A stretch of DNA of 53,849 nucleotides, taken from contig JAYZDF010000112.1 in NCBI GenBank assembly GCA_036337945.1, forward strand, positions 1-53,849. The letters are read 5' to 3'. The translations under genes were made by a program, and so were the position numbers. The notes beneath the pieces were generated by a model that ran no database searches, was not told where the DNA came from, and saw only the letters and a program-made list of their open reading frames with translations. Source of the DNA: JAYZDF01 sp036337945 (GTDB lineage: Bacteria > Myxococcota > Kuafuiibacteriia > Kuafuiibacteriales > Kuafuiibacteriaceae). Numbering within the stretch: the stretch's first letter is position 1; every line of letters starts with the position of its first letter. Shown here piece after piece: positions 26,658 to 35,983 of this stretch.

Positions 26658-27047
26658 CTATATCACCCAAATCGCGGATTGTCTGGAGAACTCGTGCACG
26701 TCGAATGCATCTTTAATAAGTTCGCATTCGCCATTGACCAAGCAAACGACATCGAACCTCATGGCAGGAGGAGGCTCCACGGCAAGGCCTTGGAGATATA
26801 ACGCCGCCGCTTTTTGTAGAAGCCGTCTTTTGCGGAGACTTATCGATTCTTGCGGGGTGCCATTTTTGGTCGTGCTGCGTGACCTCACCTCCACGAAAAC
26901 AAGTGTCGCACCGTCCCAGGCAATTCGATCTATCTCAAGATGCTTGCTTCGCCAATTCCTTCCGATAATTTGATATCCGAGCTTCCGTAATAAGTTCTCC
27001 GCTAGTTCTTCAGAGCGTGCGCCCTTTCGTTGTGTCTTGCTAGGCAT
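26658..27047 (-). CDS. yraN: YraN/UPF0102 family nuclease-like protein
   Basis: The protein of about 129 residues fits the YraN family by length and by the motif set E-x-D (LEIDRIAW) and V-F-V-E-V-R (FVEVRSRST), which give the metal-binding core of a restriction-endonuclease-like fold. The C-terminal RFDVV-x-x-VNGECELIKDAF is also typical. I start at ATG 27047, since a TTG 18 bases upstream lacks support. Function in cells is uncertain; it may act in DNA processing or ribosome maturation. It precedes rsmI closely and is divergent from thiE. Confidence 0.88.
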   Translation of the reverse strand: MPSKTQRKGARSEELAENLLRKLGYQIIGRNWRSKHLEIDRIAWDGATLVFVEVRSRSTTKNGTPQESISLRKRRLLQKAAALYLQGLAVEPPPAMRFDVVCLVNGECELIKDAFDVHEFSRQSAIWVI

Positions 27048-27214
27048 ATTCTTCGAAGACCGCAAGTCTCATGCCATATAATAAAAATACACCCTTTAGG
27101 GCATTGGCCGATTTTTCCGAGAACCGGAAATTCGGTGGTGCGAATTTCGTAAATCTCAAATTGGCGATTGCCGCAACAGTCTTCGTGGTTCAATATAGGT
27201 ATTGGAGCTTTCTT

Positions 27215-27853
27215 TTGTTGTCCCTGCCCCGTATTTATCCAATCCTGAATTTGACTGATGCGTCCACTCGCGAATCAAGTAAGCAAATGATTCATGCATA
27301 TCTGGACGCGGGAATCGATCTCTTTCAAGTTCGAGCAAAGGGTCTAGCGGACCGTGAGTTTTGTTCGTGGATTGAGTTTTGCCTAAAGGAGTCCTCGGAA
27401 ACGACATGCAGAGTTCTTGTCAATGACCGCCCTGACATCGCCATTGCGACTGGCGCAGCTGGTGTTCATCTGGGTCAAACTGACTTATCTCCAACTTTAG
27501 TCAGAGAGAATTTTTCATCACAGCTTATCCTGGGACTTTCTTGTCATTCAGAAGAACAAATTGCACAGGCTCCCTTAGCGTCACTAGATTACGTAGCACT
27601 TGGGCCTATTTTTCCCACAAAAACCAAAGCGAATCCTGATCCGACGATCGGTTTGAATAAATTATCTGATTGTCACGAAATTCTCAGAGCTCGAGACTCA
27701 GACATTCCTCTGGTCGCGATTGGCGGTATCGAAATCAGTTCGCTCAGGAGAGTAATTGACCACGGAGCCAATAGCGTGGCCCTCATCTCCGCGCTTGGTG
27801 GACCAAACGAAATTCGCCAAAGACTCAAGGAGGCGAAGCAAAATGTGGCCTAA
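27215..27853 (+). CDS. thiE: Thiamine-phosphate synthase
   Basis: The enzyme joins HMP-pyrophosphate and thiazole phosphate to give thiamine phosphate. It is a TIM-barrel protein with 'FQVRAKG', 'VNDRPDIAIATGAAGVHLGQ' and 'LVAIGGIEISSLRRV', all ThiE hallmarks. I place the start at TTG 27215, which has GGAG seven bases upstream. An ATG 144 bases earlier (27071) would add a 48-residue segment that does not match the family. The resulting 212 residues are the normal ThiE length. The stop overlaps the next gene by 11 bases. No TPP riboswitch could be found upstream and no other thiamine gene is nearby. Confidence 0.9.
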   Translation: MLSLPRIYPILNLTDASTRESSKQMIHAYLDAGIDLFQVRAKGLADREFCSWIEFCLKESSETTCRVLVNDRPDIAIATGAAGVHLGQTDLSPTLVRENFSSQLILGLSCHSEEQIAQAPLASLDYVALGPIFPTKTKANPDPTIGLNKLSDCHEILRARDSDIPLVAIGGIEISSLRRVIDHGANSVALISALGGPNEIRQRLKEAKQNVA

Positions 27854-28592
27854 AATCCTGATTACTCTCGATACGTCGGAAGTAAGCCGAAAAGGAATTC
27901 AACTGCCTGTCGTTCAGACTAAGCAGGCCTATGGTGCGGCAGTGGAAAAAGCGGGCGGCGTGCCGCTCTACGTAGCTCCCACAGAGAACGAAGCACTACT
28001 TGAAAGCCTAACGAAGCATATGGATGGCCTGCTGGTTACTGGGGGCCATTTCGACATTCCACCCGAGCTTTTTGGGCAAACGAAGCAAAAAGATGTTCGC
28101 CTTGATCAATTGAAGCCCGTAAGAACTAATTTCGAGTCCTATCTTATCCGATATGCGTCCACGCACGCTGTCCCGATTCTGGGTATTTGTGGAGGGATGC
28201 AGTTGATCGGAGCGATGACAGGCAGTCGGATATATCAAGATATCAACGCAGAAGTACCAAGCGCGATTGACCATGAGCAGCCTTCCTCGCCATTACTGGC
28301 AGATCATGAGGTAATACTTTGCCAAGAAAGCCCCTTGGGCGCCGCTCTCGGTGATTATTCTATTCAGGTCAATTCGACGCACCATCAGGCATTAGCCACC
28401 ACCTCCGAGGATTTTTTAGTTGAAGGAGTTAGTCCCGATGGAATCACTGAAATGATTCGAAAAAAGAGCGAAGACCACTATGTGCTGGGGGTACAATGGC
28501 ATCCCGAACTTCTCGACGACAGGGTTTCCGACAACATTTATAAGGAGTTCATTCAGGCTGCGAAGACAGCTAAACGGGTAAAAACATTGTAG
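27843..28592 (+). CDS. Class I glutamine-amidotransferase-like hydrolase (C26)
   Basis: The 249-residue protein has the GATase1 fold with catalytic Cys in GICGGMQL and His-Glu in VQWHPE. The sequence 'LLVTGGHFDIPPELFGQ' resembles gamma-glutamyl-GABA hydrolases (PuuD type, peptidase family C26). It would cleave a gamma-glutamyl amide. AAGGAGG at 27827-27833 and the 11-base overlap with thiE show translational coupling. The link to thiE is not explained by known biochemistry, and the true substrate is unknown. A plus-strand terminator lies at 28794-28821, 200 bases on. Confidence 0.82.
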   Translation: MWPKILITLDTSEVSRKGIQLPVVQTKQAYGAAVEKAGGVPLYVAPTENEALLESLTKHMDGLLVTGGHFDIPPELFGQTKQKDVRLDQLKPVRTNFESYLIRYASTHAVPILGICGGMQLIGAMTGSRIYQDINAEVPSAIDHEQPSSPLLADHEVILCQESPLGAALGDYSIQVNSTHHQALATTSEDFLVEGVSPDGITEMIRKKSEDHYVLGVQWHPELLDDRVSDNIYKEFIQAAKTAKRVKTL

Positions 28593-28599
28593 TTTGTAC

Positions 28600-28635
28600 A
28601 TTGGACAGTCTATTGGACAGTCTATTGGACAGTCT
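28600..28635. repeat. Three tandem 12-base repeats
   Basis: ATTGGACAGTCT occurs three times without error (28600-28611, 28612-28623, 28624-28635), starting eight bases after the stop codon of the amidohydrolase gene. It is too short to be CRISPR. It could be a slippage product, a protein-binding array or part of a 3' UTR. Confidence 0.8.
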
Positions 28636-28793
28636 ACACTCAATTTCGCCCCCAAAATCTAGTGATTTACGAGAAGTTGAATTGGCACACTGTTTGCTCT
28701 AGCTTGTCTACACAACCCCGAGCTGTTGATGGCCAATGACAAGAAGCAAACTAATTTGGGCGGGCTCGGGAACTCTTTTATAGTATTCAATTT

Positions 28794-28821
28794 TGCCCAG
28801 GTATACTGGGCATTTTTTTTT
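28794..28821 (+). terminator. Intrinsic terminator
   Basis: TGCCCAG-GTATA-CTGGGCA followed by nine T residues (28813-28821) is a perfect 7-base stem, 5-base loop terminator on the plus strand. It ends the thiE-amidohydrolase transcript about 200 bases after the stop codon. The convergent comEC stop overlaps its T-run. The reverse strand has no T-run. Confidence 0.88.
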
Positions 28822-31282
28822 AAGGATTTTCAACTTCCACTCGGTGAGCTAACCCATCGCTGACGAGTCGGATAAGCCCATTCGTGTCCGTCCTGAGCAC
28901 CTGCCTCGATGAAAAGGCTTGTAGATTCCGGTATACCTCGGCGTGAGGATGACCGAACCGATTTTTAGCACCCACCATGACTATGCTGAAGTCGGGAGAA
29001 ACGGCTTGTAAAAATGGAAGCGTGCTTGAACTGCGACTACCATGATGAGGAACTTTCAAAACATCAACGTCGAGGAGTTCTTTAGAGTGCTGAAGCAGCT
29101 TCTGCTCGGTTTCAGCGCCTATGTCTCCGGTAAACAGGGCCGACGTCGCGCCATAATCTAAACGTATGACGACTGACCTTTGGTTCTCCGAAATCGAACT
29201 GAGACACGAGCCCAAACATTCCGGATGGAGAACCTGTAGCTTCACCGTACCAAAACTCAGTTTATCGCCGAGTCGCAAGTTAACCGTTCGGGTCAATTGT
29301 CGTTGCACTTTTCCTGAGACACTTGACGTTTCGAAGTTCCAGTATACTGTGCCTACTTCAAACTCCCGAAGAACGTCAGCTATACCTCCGGCGTGGTCAT
29401 TATCAGAATGCGTAATGACCACCGCGTCTATTTGCGTATATCCGCGCCGCCGAATGTAGGGGCCAATGACTGACTTAGCTGCGCTGTAGTCCGAAATGCT
29501 GGGGCCAGTATCGATGAGCATTGTCTGGCCATTCGGAAATTCTAGAAAGACGGTATCTCCTTGGCCTACCGGGATGAAATGAATAAGAAGCTCTTTTTTA
29601 TCGGTAAATGGAGCCATCGTCGCTAGGGCAAGAACAGAAGAAAAGATCACGACAAAACGAAAATGCTGAGCGAGCCAGAGGAGAGGTTTCCTTTGGTGAA
29701 AGAGAAAGCTTAGCGATAACCAGACCAAAATAAGACTCATGCGACTCGGTGGCGCCACATAAAATCCAAGCCAGTCTATTGTTTTGAATGAATCAGCGAG
29801 AGTCAAAAGCAGTTCGATGCCTGATTCCGACCAGCCTAACAAAAGCTCACTCAGCGAAAGACCCATAACTTCGAAAAGAACGCCAACCAACAATGCCGGA
29901 AGAATCACGAGCGACATGAGAGGCGTTGCGACGAGGTTCAACACAAAGCCACTCAGTGACAACCAGTGGAAGTGGTAGAGAACCAGAGGCATTGTAAAAA
30001 GGCCGGTTGCGACCGTGACCCCCACTAAACCATCGAGGAAAATACGGAAGCGCCCGAAATCGGGACGTAAAGCTCGGATTTTTAGATGGCTTGTGTAGTT
30101 TACAATACCAAATAAGGCGGCAAAAGAGAGTTGAACGGACACGTCAAAGAGACCCTGAAGGTCGTAGGTCAAAATAAGGACAACGCTCACTGTCAACATC
30201 GACAAGAGCTGGTTTTGCCGGTTCAAAAGCTGACTCGACAGAAAGAGTAAGAACATTATTCCCGCACGAACACAGGAAGGATTACCTCCCGTCAGGACGA
30301 TAAACGCAAATACGCATGGAATCGTCGTTAGAGACGCCCAGCGATGAACACGAAGTCCTCTGAAGTGCAAACTGAGGACGCGGCAGAGCACCAGAAATAC
30401 AAACTGCAGGGAACCAATGGCGATGCCAAAATGCAGTCCACTCACCGCGACCAAATGAGACAAGCCCGCTTTTTGAAGTAAATCCTTTGTGCTCTGCGAC
30501 ATCAATCGCTTCTCCCCGATCAGGAGTGCCAACATAAACGAGTAGGTGTCCGGGCGACGGTTCATATAAAGCTTGGTAGCAAGCTGAGTTCGAAATTCTT
30601 GCAGAAGGACGTACCAACCTGTTTCTGCTTTCGGATAAGTGACCATGCACAGGTCAGGACTTTTCAGCTCGCTAAAATATGAAAAAACCCGGTTTGAAGC
30701 ATTCCACTGCTCTTTTCTCGGTTCGTCCGCCAACCCCTTTTTACGTGGCGTAAGTTTACCCATCACTCGGATGACATCGCCCGGTCTACCGCAACCCCAG
30801 TCTGGGGTTCTTTCGTCAAGTGTTCGCTGCACCTTCAGCTGCACGAACTCTCCATAACTTGCTGTCATAGAGGCCTGAAAGCCTGTGGAGGTGCCCACCA
30901 GTTGTACATCGAGATAAGACGCCTTCTCACCGTGAAAAGGACCAGAGCGTACCAGCGCCGAGAAGATTCGGGTCCCATCATAGGCATTCTTGTCGGCGTC
31001 CTCGATCACGTTGAAACGAGTACCCACCAGACTGCCGAGACCAAAGATGCCCACATATAGCAGGGGTAATCTCCGAACCTTCGGCTCTCCCAAAAAACAC
31101 CCGAGACACGTCGCCAACACAGTCCATAGTCCGAACAGAGCGAAATCCCTTGGAGATATCGATACATAAAGACCAGCAACCCATATGGCCACCAACGGGA
31201 AAAGCGGGTTCCGAGCCCATATCAGAACTCTATCGGGGTTAGAGGTGAGCGAATCTGCTGTTTCGTCACTGACCGAATCCAT
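28820..31282 (-). CDS. comEC: ComEC/Rec2 DNA-uptake channel protein
   Basis: The 820-residue protein has the full ComEC layout: N-terminal membrane segments and a beta-rich soluble part (about 1-230), the Competence domain with about seven membrane segments (about 240-530), and a C-terminal metallo-beta-lactamase-like domain with intact THSDNDHAGG (about 624-633) and LIDTGPS. ComEC forms the inner-membrane channel for single-stranded DNA; the metal domain may degrade the other strand. All parts appear intact. No other competence gene is in the window. It is divergent from the PpiC gene and uses an ATG at 31282. Confidence 0.92.
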   Translation of the reverse strand: MDSVSDETADSLTSNPDRVLIWARNPLFPLVAIWVAGLYVSISPRDFALFGLWTVLATCLGCFLGEPKVRRLPLLYVGIFGLGSLVGTRFNVIEDADKNAYDGTRIFSALVRSGPFHGEKASYLDVQLVGTSTGFQASMTASYGEFVQLKVQRTLDERTPDWGCGRPGDVIRVMGKLTPRKKGLADEPRKEQWNASNRVFSYFSELKSPDLCMVTYPKAETGWYVLLQEFRTQLATKLYMNRRPDTYSFMLALLIGEKRLMSQSTKDLLQKAGLSHLVAVSGLHFGIAIGSLQFVFLVLCRVLSLHFRGLRVHRWASLTTIPCVFAFIVLTGGNPSCVRAGIMFLLFLSSQLLNRQNQLLSMLTVSVVLILTYDLQGLFDVSVQLSFAALFGIVNYTSHLKIRALRPDFGRFRIFLDGLVGVTVATGLFTMPLVLYHFHWLSLSGFVLNLVATPLMSLVILPALLVGVLFEVMGLSLSELLLGWSESGIELLLTLADSFKTIDWLGFYVAPPSRMSLILVWLSLSFLFHQRKPLLWLAQHFRFVVIFSSVLALATMAPFTDKKELLIHFIPVGQGDTVFLEFPNGQTMLIDTGPSISDYSAAKSVIGPYIRRRGYTQIDAVVITHSDNDHAGGIADVLREFEVGTVYWNFETSSVSGKVQRQLTRTVNLRLGDKLSFGTVKLQVLHPECLGSCLSSISENQRSVVIRLDYGATSALFTGDIGAETEQKLLQHSKELLDVDVLKVPHHGSRSSSTLPFLQAVSPDFSIVMVGAKNRFGHPHAEVYRNLQAFSSRQVLRTDTNGLIRLVSDGLAHRVEVENP

Positions 31283-31378
31283 CGAGGGAATGAATCATAT
31301 TTTTGCTTTATATCGCAGGAAATACCGTTCGATAATCCTTCCGTTGACCCGAACCCAGTCATTTTGTAGACGGTTTTC

Positions 31379-32554
31379 ATGAGAAAACTACTTCAAACTC
31401 TCACGATTTCTGTGCTCAGCGTAAGCCTGCTGCACTGTACGAAATCGGAAGAAAAAGCCTCTGACACATCGGCGAAGAAAGCCGCAACCAAGAAAGAAGC
31501 ATCTAAAGCCGTAACCGACTCGCCTCAAGAGGCACCTATCGAACTTCCAAAGATCGAAGGACCCGTTGCGGTTGTAAATGGTGTAAAAATTCCTGCTGAC
31601 CAATTCCTCGTCGAATTCGGAGGAACCTTGCGACGTTATCAACGTGCAAGACACCCAGTAAAACCGCAACTAAAGGAGCGGCTCAAAGACAACTTGGTGA
31701 GGCGACTCGTTGACGCAGAAATCATTCGGCAAAAAGCAAAGGAGATGCAGGTTGAAGTTTTGGAAAAAGACTTTGACGCGAAATGGGAAGCGCACAAAAA
31801 GCGCTATGGGACGGCGGATGCCTTCGAAGCCTTCCTCGCCCGGACCGGTGAAACAGTAGAACGTATGCAAGCTCAATTTCGTCTGAATCTGATTCGAGAG
31901 CAAGTGTTCGCGAAGGTGAGCGACAACGTGGTTATTCAGGACAAAGACCTCACCGATTTTTACGAAAAAAACAAAGAGAAGTACAACGAAAAAGAGAAGA
32001 TCAAAGCAAGCCACATTCTGTTTCGAGTTACAGCAAATGCCAGTGACGAAGAGAAAAAGAAAAAGAAAGCACTTGCAAAAAAAGTCCTCGCGGAAGCCAA
32101 AAAAGCCCCGGGTTCTTTTGCTGAGCTTGCTAAAAAATATGGCGAAGATCCAACGAAAGACCGCGGTGGCGATCTTGGTTTTTTCACAAAAGGACGAATG
32201 GTCAAACCATTTGAGGAAGCAGCATGGGGGCTCAAGAAGGGGAAAGTTTCAAACCTGGTAACAACTCAATTTGGATACCACATTATCATGAAGACCGATC
32301 ATCAGAAGGCCAATCAAAAATCCTTCAAAGACGTCAAAGAGCAAATCTCTCGCACTGTTCGCGCGCAACGTCGTAACAATGCAGTACGAGAGGCGATCTC
32401 GTCATGGCGTAGCCAGGCTAAAATTGAAGTTTTCGTAAAGGGTGACCCCAAAATCATAAATCAAGCTCGCCAAACACCGACTCTCAATCGTGCTGGGATA
32501 ACTACTCCGGACTTACAGGTCGCACCAACCCCCAAAAAGCCAAAGCAAAAGTAA
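31379..32554 (+). CDS. Lipoprotein PpiC/SurA-type peptidyl-prolyl isomerase
   Basis: The 391-residue protein starts with a signal ending SLLHC (C20), a lipobox with an unusual His at -1. A Lys/Ala-rich linker and a SurA-like N-terminal helical domain (about 57-190) follow. A PpiC rotamase domain spans about 203-305, with 'KASHILFRV', 'LAKKYGEDP' and 'QFGYHIIMK' as its core. These proteins help outer-membrane and exported proteins to fold in the periplasm. The C-terminus is basic and Pro-rich, without a second PpiC copy. It is divergent from comEC and 85 bases upstream of gltX on the same strand. Confidence 0.88.
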   Translation: MRKLLQTLTISVLSVSLLHCTKSEEKASDTSAKKAATKKEASKAVTDSPQEAPIELPKIEGPVAVVNGVKIPADQFLVEFGGTLRRYQRARHPVKPQLKERLKDNLVRRLVDAEIIRQKAKEMQVEVLEKDFDAKWEAHKKRYGTADAFEAFLARTGETVERMQAQFRLNLIREQVFAKVSDNVVIQDKDLTDFYEKNKEKYNEKEKIKASHILFRVTANASDEEKKKKKALAKKVLAEAKKAPGSFAELAKKYGEDPTKDRGGDLGFFTKGRMVKPFEEAAWGLKKGKVSNLVTTQFGYHIIMKTDHQKANQKSFKDVKEQISRTVRAQRRNNAVREAISSWRSQAKIEVFVKGDPKIINQARQTPTLNRAGITTPDLQVAPTPKKPKQK

Positions 32555-32639
32555 TACCCGCGAAGCATGGCCACATTATTATTGGCGAATCACCATTTCG
32601 TAGTTCAAGTGTGCCGCCTACCCTGCTAGACATAGCACA

Positions 32640-34127
32640 ATGTCTGAACAACCAGTACGCGTAAGAATTGGGCCAAGCCCCACCGGCGAGCCACATGTTG
32701 GGACCGCCTACATAGCTCTATTCAACCTCGCCTTTGCTCGCCAGCAAGGAGGCAAATTTGTCTTGAGGATCGAAGACACCGACCGAGAGCGAAGTAAGCT
32801 GGAATGGGAAAAACAAATCATGGAGGGGCTAAGATGGCTTGGCCTCGAATGGGATGAGGGCCCTGACAAGGGCGGACCTCACGGTCCTTATAGACAAAGC
32901 GAGCGCGGCGACATCTACCGTGAGTACGTTCAAAAGCTGATTGATTCGGGACATGCTTATCGCTGTTTCTGCACCAAAGAGCGCCTCGATGAGTTGCGAG
33001 AGAAACAACGCGCTGAGAAGACTACAGTGGGCTATGACCGCCATTGCCGTGACCTCAGCGCAGACGAAATCCGAGCAAAACTCGACGCGAATGTCCCGTA
33101 CGTTGTCCGAATGAAAATGCCGCTTGATGGAGAGACCATTGTCAACGACCGCCTAAGAGGACAGGTAACGATCGCAAACGATCAGGTGGACGATCAAGTA
33201 TTGCTGAAATCAGACGGCTTTCCAACCTATCATCTAGCCAACGTCGTTGACGACCACCTGATGAAAATCACCCACGTTATTCGTGCAGAGGAATGGATTA
33301 ACTCCACGCCTAAGCATGTGGTCTTGTACAATATGTTCGGGTGGGAGCCACCCGTGTTCATACACATGCCGTTGCTCCGCAATCCCGACAAATCTAAAAT
33401 CTCGAAGCGTAAGAATCCCGTCTCTATTCTGGACTATCAGCAGCGCGGTTTTCTTCCTCCTGCTGTTCTCAATTACCTTGCGATGCTGGGATGGACCATG
33501 CCTGACGGGAAAGAGCTTTTTAGTCTCGACGAATTTGTCGCAAATTTCACTTGGGATCGTATGCATCTCGGGGGCCCTATCTTCGATTTAGAAAAACTCA
33601 CTTGGCTCAATGGACGATATTTCCGAGAAGAAATGACAGATTCAGATCTGATCAGTCATCTCGAAAAAACTGTATTCACGCGAGAACGTCTAGAAGCTTT
33701 GGTACCTCTTATGCGAGGCCGCATCGACGTAACCGAGCAATTCCTTCCGGCCACGCAATATTTCTATTGTGGTGACCTAGAATTTGATCCCACGTTACTC
33801 AAGCCCAAGAAAAGAACGTATAAAGAGCTCAGAAAAGCCTTTGAAGGTTTTGCAGATGAACTAGACCGCCAATTGAACTTCACACCTGATGCACTGGAAG
33901 CCTTTGCCAGAGCCTATATTGAACGCAAAGAGTGGTCGGGTCGAGATTTCTTTATGCCCCTCCGTATCGCACTCACGGGAAGTAAGGCGACCCCTCCTCT
34001 CTTTGATACAATGGCAATTATGGGTCGCGCGCTGACTCGACGAAGACTAAGAGCAGCCATTACGCTTCTTAAAAAAGCTGCGTCGGAGGAATCGAAACAA
34101 AAGCAAAAGCAAGCGAAAGGCGCCTAA
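32640..34127 (+). CDS. gltX: Glutamyl-tRNA synthetase
   Basis: The 495-residue enzyme charges tRNA-Glu. The class I motif is HVGT (19-22) after GPSPTGEP, and the KMSKS equivalent is KISKR (253-257). The phrase FVLRIEDTDRERS is a GluRS/GlnRS hallmark. The C-terminal anticodon-binding region ends in a basic Lys/Gln-rich tail. It is a little longer than typical (about 470). Discrimination between Glu- and Gln-type specificity is not possible by eye. The stop codon shares one base with the hutI start (TAATG), so they are translationally linked. Confidence 0.96.
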   Translation: MSEQPVRVRIGPSPTGEPHVGTAYIALFNLAFARQQGGKFVLRIEDTDRERSKLEWEKQIMEGLRWLGLEWDEGPDKGGPHGPYRQSERGDIYREYVQKLIDSGHAYRCFCTKERLDELREKQRAEKTTVGYDRHCRDLSADEIRAKLDANVPYVVRMKMPLDGETIVNDRLRGQVTIANDQVDDQVLLKSDGFPTYHLANVVDDHLMKITHVIRAEEWINSTPKHVVLYNMFGWEPPVFIHMPLLRNPDKSKISKRKNPVSILDYQQRGFLPPAVLNYLAMLGWTMPDGKELFSLDEFVANFTWDRMHLGGPIFDLEKLTWLNGRYFREEMTDSDLISHLEKTVFTRERLEALVPLMRGRIDVTEQFLPATQYFYCGDLEFDPTLLKPKKRTYKELRKAFEGFADELDRQLNFTPDALEAFARAYIERKEWSGRDFFMPLRIALTGSKATPPLFDTMAIMGRALTRRRLRAAITLLKKAASEESKQKQKQAKGA

Positions 34128-35320
34128 TGTCGAAATCACTTCATCTGCGAAACGCCTCGGAAATTTGTATCCCACAAAAAGAAGGTACGGGAATCGACCG
34201 GCTTCCAGGATACGACATGATTATCACCGATGGTCTCGTATCGTGGTTAGGCGAACCGAATAATACCCCTGATTTACCAAAAGACATCGAAATTTATGAT
34301 GCTGGCGGGAAAGCTGTCCTTCCTGCTCTCGTCGATTTTCATACCCATCTGATTTACTCGGGTGATCGCGTTTCAGACTTTGCAGCTCGCTCAAGGGGCG
34401 TAAGTTATTCGGAAATCGCTGCGGCGGGCGGTGGTATTCTGACCACGGTCAAAGCTACGCGCTCTGCAACGATTGAAGAATTGGCGACCACACTGGAAGC
34501 GAGACTAAAGAGTAGGACGCGCTACGGAATTGCCACCACGGAAGTTAAATCAGGATATGGACTCTCTGTTACCCACGAACTCAACATGCTCGAAGCCGCA
34601 AAACAAGTCCGCAACTCGGGTTGGGATTTAGAAGCGACGCTTCTCGCTGCACACACAGTACCGCATGACCAATCTAAAGATTCTTACATCAATGAGATCT
34701 TGGATGAACTTATCCCCTATGTCGCAAAGCATAAGTTAGCTCGCTTCGTTGACGTTTTTGTCGAGCAAAATGCGTACACGGTAGACGATGCGAGGCGCAT
34801 CTTTGCGAAAGCCAAAGAGTTTGGTCTTATTCCACGAATTCACGCGGACCAAATCACTCCCGGAGGCGGAGCAGAGCTCGCCGGAGAAGTTCACGCGGCT
34901 TCAGCTGACCATTTAGAAAACATCAGCGAGGAAGGTCTCCGAGCAATGCGCGAAAACAATGTCATCGGAGGCCTACTTCCCGGCGCAGGAATATTCCTGG
35001 GAGATGAAGTTCGCGGCTTAGGAAGAAAGTTAGTCGATGCGGGTATCGAAGTCGCTGTAGCGACAGACGCAAACCCCGGCTCCTCACCACTAAACAATTT
35101 ACCCCTTGCAGCTACGCTCGCTACTACACAGATGGGACTCACCGTGGATGAGGCAATTCGGGGAGTCACACTAGGTGCTGCTCATGCACTCAAACGACCA
35201 GATGTGGGGAGTTTACTTCCGGGATGTAGGGGCAATTTCATAGTTCTTGAGCATTCGGATAGTCGCGCACTGGTATACGCCTTCGGCGAACCCATAATTC
35301 GTGACCTGATTGTCAGTTAG
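34127..35320 (+). CDS. hutI: Imidazolonepropionase
   Basis: The 397-residue enzyme hydrolyses 4-imidazolone-5-propionate to N-formimino-glutamate, the third step of histidine breakdown. The amidohydrolase metal site appears as DFHTHLIYSG near residue 70. HTVPHD and RIHADQ follow, and VATDANPGS closes the set. Length and order fit HutI. No hutH, hutU or formiminoglutamate gene lies near, and instead it overlaps gltX by one base. Whether the product, a glutamate precursor, explains the link to GluRS is only a suggestion. The next gene is convergent. Confidence 0.93.
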   Translation: MSKSLHLRNASEICIPQKEGTGIDRLPGYDMIITDGLVSWLGEPNNTPDLPKDIEIYDAGGKAVLPALVDFHTHLIYSGDRVSDFAARSRGVSYSEIAAAGGGILTTVKATRSATIEELATTLEARLKSRTRYGIATTEVKSGYGLSVTHELNMLEAAKQVRNSGWDLEATLLAAHTVPHDQSKDSYINEILDELIPYVAKHKLARFVDVFVEQNAYTVDDARRIFAKAKEFGLIPRIHADQITPGGGAELAGEVHAASADHLENISEEGLRAMRENNVIGGLLPGAGIFLGDEVRGLGRKLVDAGIEVAVATDANPGSSPLNNLPLAATLATTQMGLTVDEAIRGVTLGAAHALKRPDVGSLLPGCRGNFIVLEHSDSRALVYAFGEPIIRDLIVS

Positions 35321-35366
35321 ATATAGAAGTGACCGAGCTCAGAGCTTGAGTCAGGGAAGGCGGTGA

Positions 35367-35885
35367 TTATGCAAGGCCTCGAGCGCGTTTGAGCTGGCCG
35401 ACGACTTTTTCATATTCGACTTCCCACTCAGCACTGCCTTCACGTAGGTTTTTTAGTCGACCACGGGCATCTCTATCGATCTGTTCGTCGATACCCAAAA
35501 ATTTGAACATGGAGGTTTGTAGCTTCTTTCGCATTTCATGATCTTCTGCGAACACTTCCTCGATGTTTCGAGAATGCATAAGTCCTTCAAGCATCTGGTT
35601 AATAACGTATTCGAGCCCATCCTCGCCCGTTTTGTGATTACGAGCGTCAGCAAGCGTTCGTTTTACTTGAGCGAAGCGGTCAGGAGATAAGCCACGACGA
35701 GAGAGAGCATCCCGAGTATCCTGATTCAGACGATCTTCTGAGTTGCAGTATTCCACAAGAATAGCTGCGATATCGAGCTCGGCCTCTTCCAATTTGGAGT
35801 CATCGATTTCAACGTCTCCGTCATTTTTGAGGGTAGAAATAATGGTTTTGGAAAGTTTCGGTATAATTTTTCGGTATAGACGCAT
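35367..35885 (-). CDS. DUF507 family protein
   Basis: The 172-residue protein is all-helical and highly charged, with the start MRLYRKIIPKLSKTI and an ending EKVVGQLKRARG. Both fit the DUF507 family found in deltaproteobacteria and Aquificota. No catalytic site, membrane segment or signal is visible. The function is unknown. It is convergent with hutI and 98 bases downstream of the uvrC gene on the opposite side; no operon link is clear. Confidence 0.78.
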   Translation of the reverse strand: MRLYRKIIPKLSKTIISTLKNDGDVEIDDSKLEEAELDIAAILVEYCNSEDRLNQDTRDALSRRGLSPDRFAQVKRTLADARNHKTGEDGLEYVINQMLEGLMHSRNIEEVFAEDHEMRKKLQTSMFKFLGIDEQIDRDARGRLKNLREGSAEWEVEYEKVVGQLKRARGLA

Positions 35886-35983
35886 CGTGTTTATCAGCCT
35901 GTTTGTGCAAGAGGGATATGCGCCAGTCTTTTGCTAGTCAACCGGAAGATTCAAGTATCTACGTTTAGGCCCAACATTTGCAG

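Noticed and set aside
27071..27214. ThiE N-terminal extension from an upstream ATG
   Set aside because: The extra 48 residues do not match ThiE and a TTG with GGAG gives the family length.
27048..27214. TPP riboswitch before thiE
   Set aside because: The conserved CUGAGA and ACCUGAUC elements are absent.
28600..28635. Tandem repeat as CRISPR
   Set aside because: Units are 12 bases with no spacers; no cas gene.
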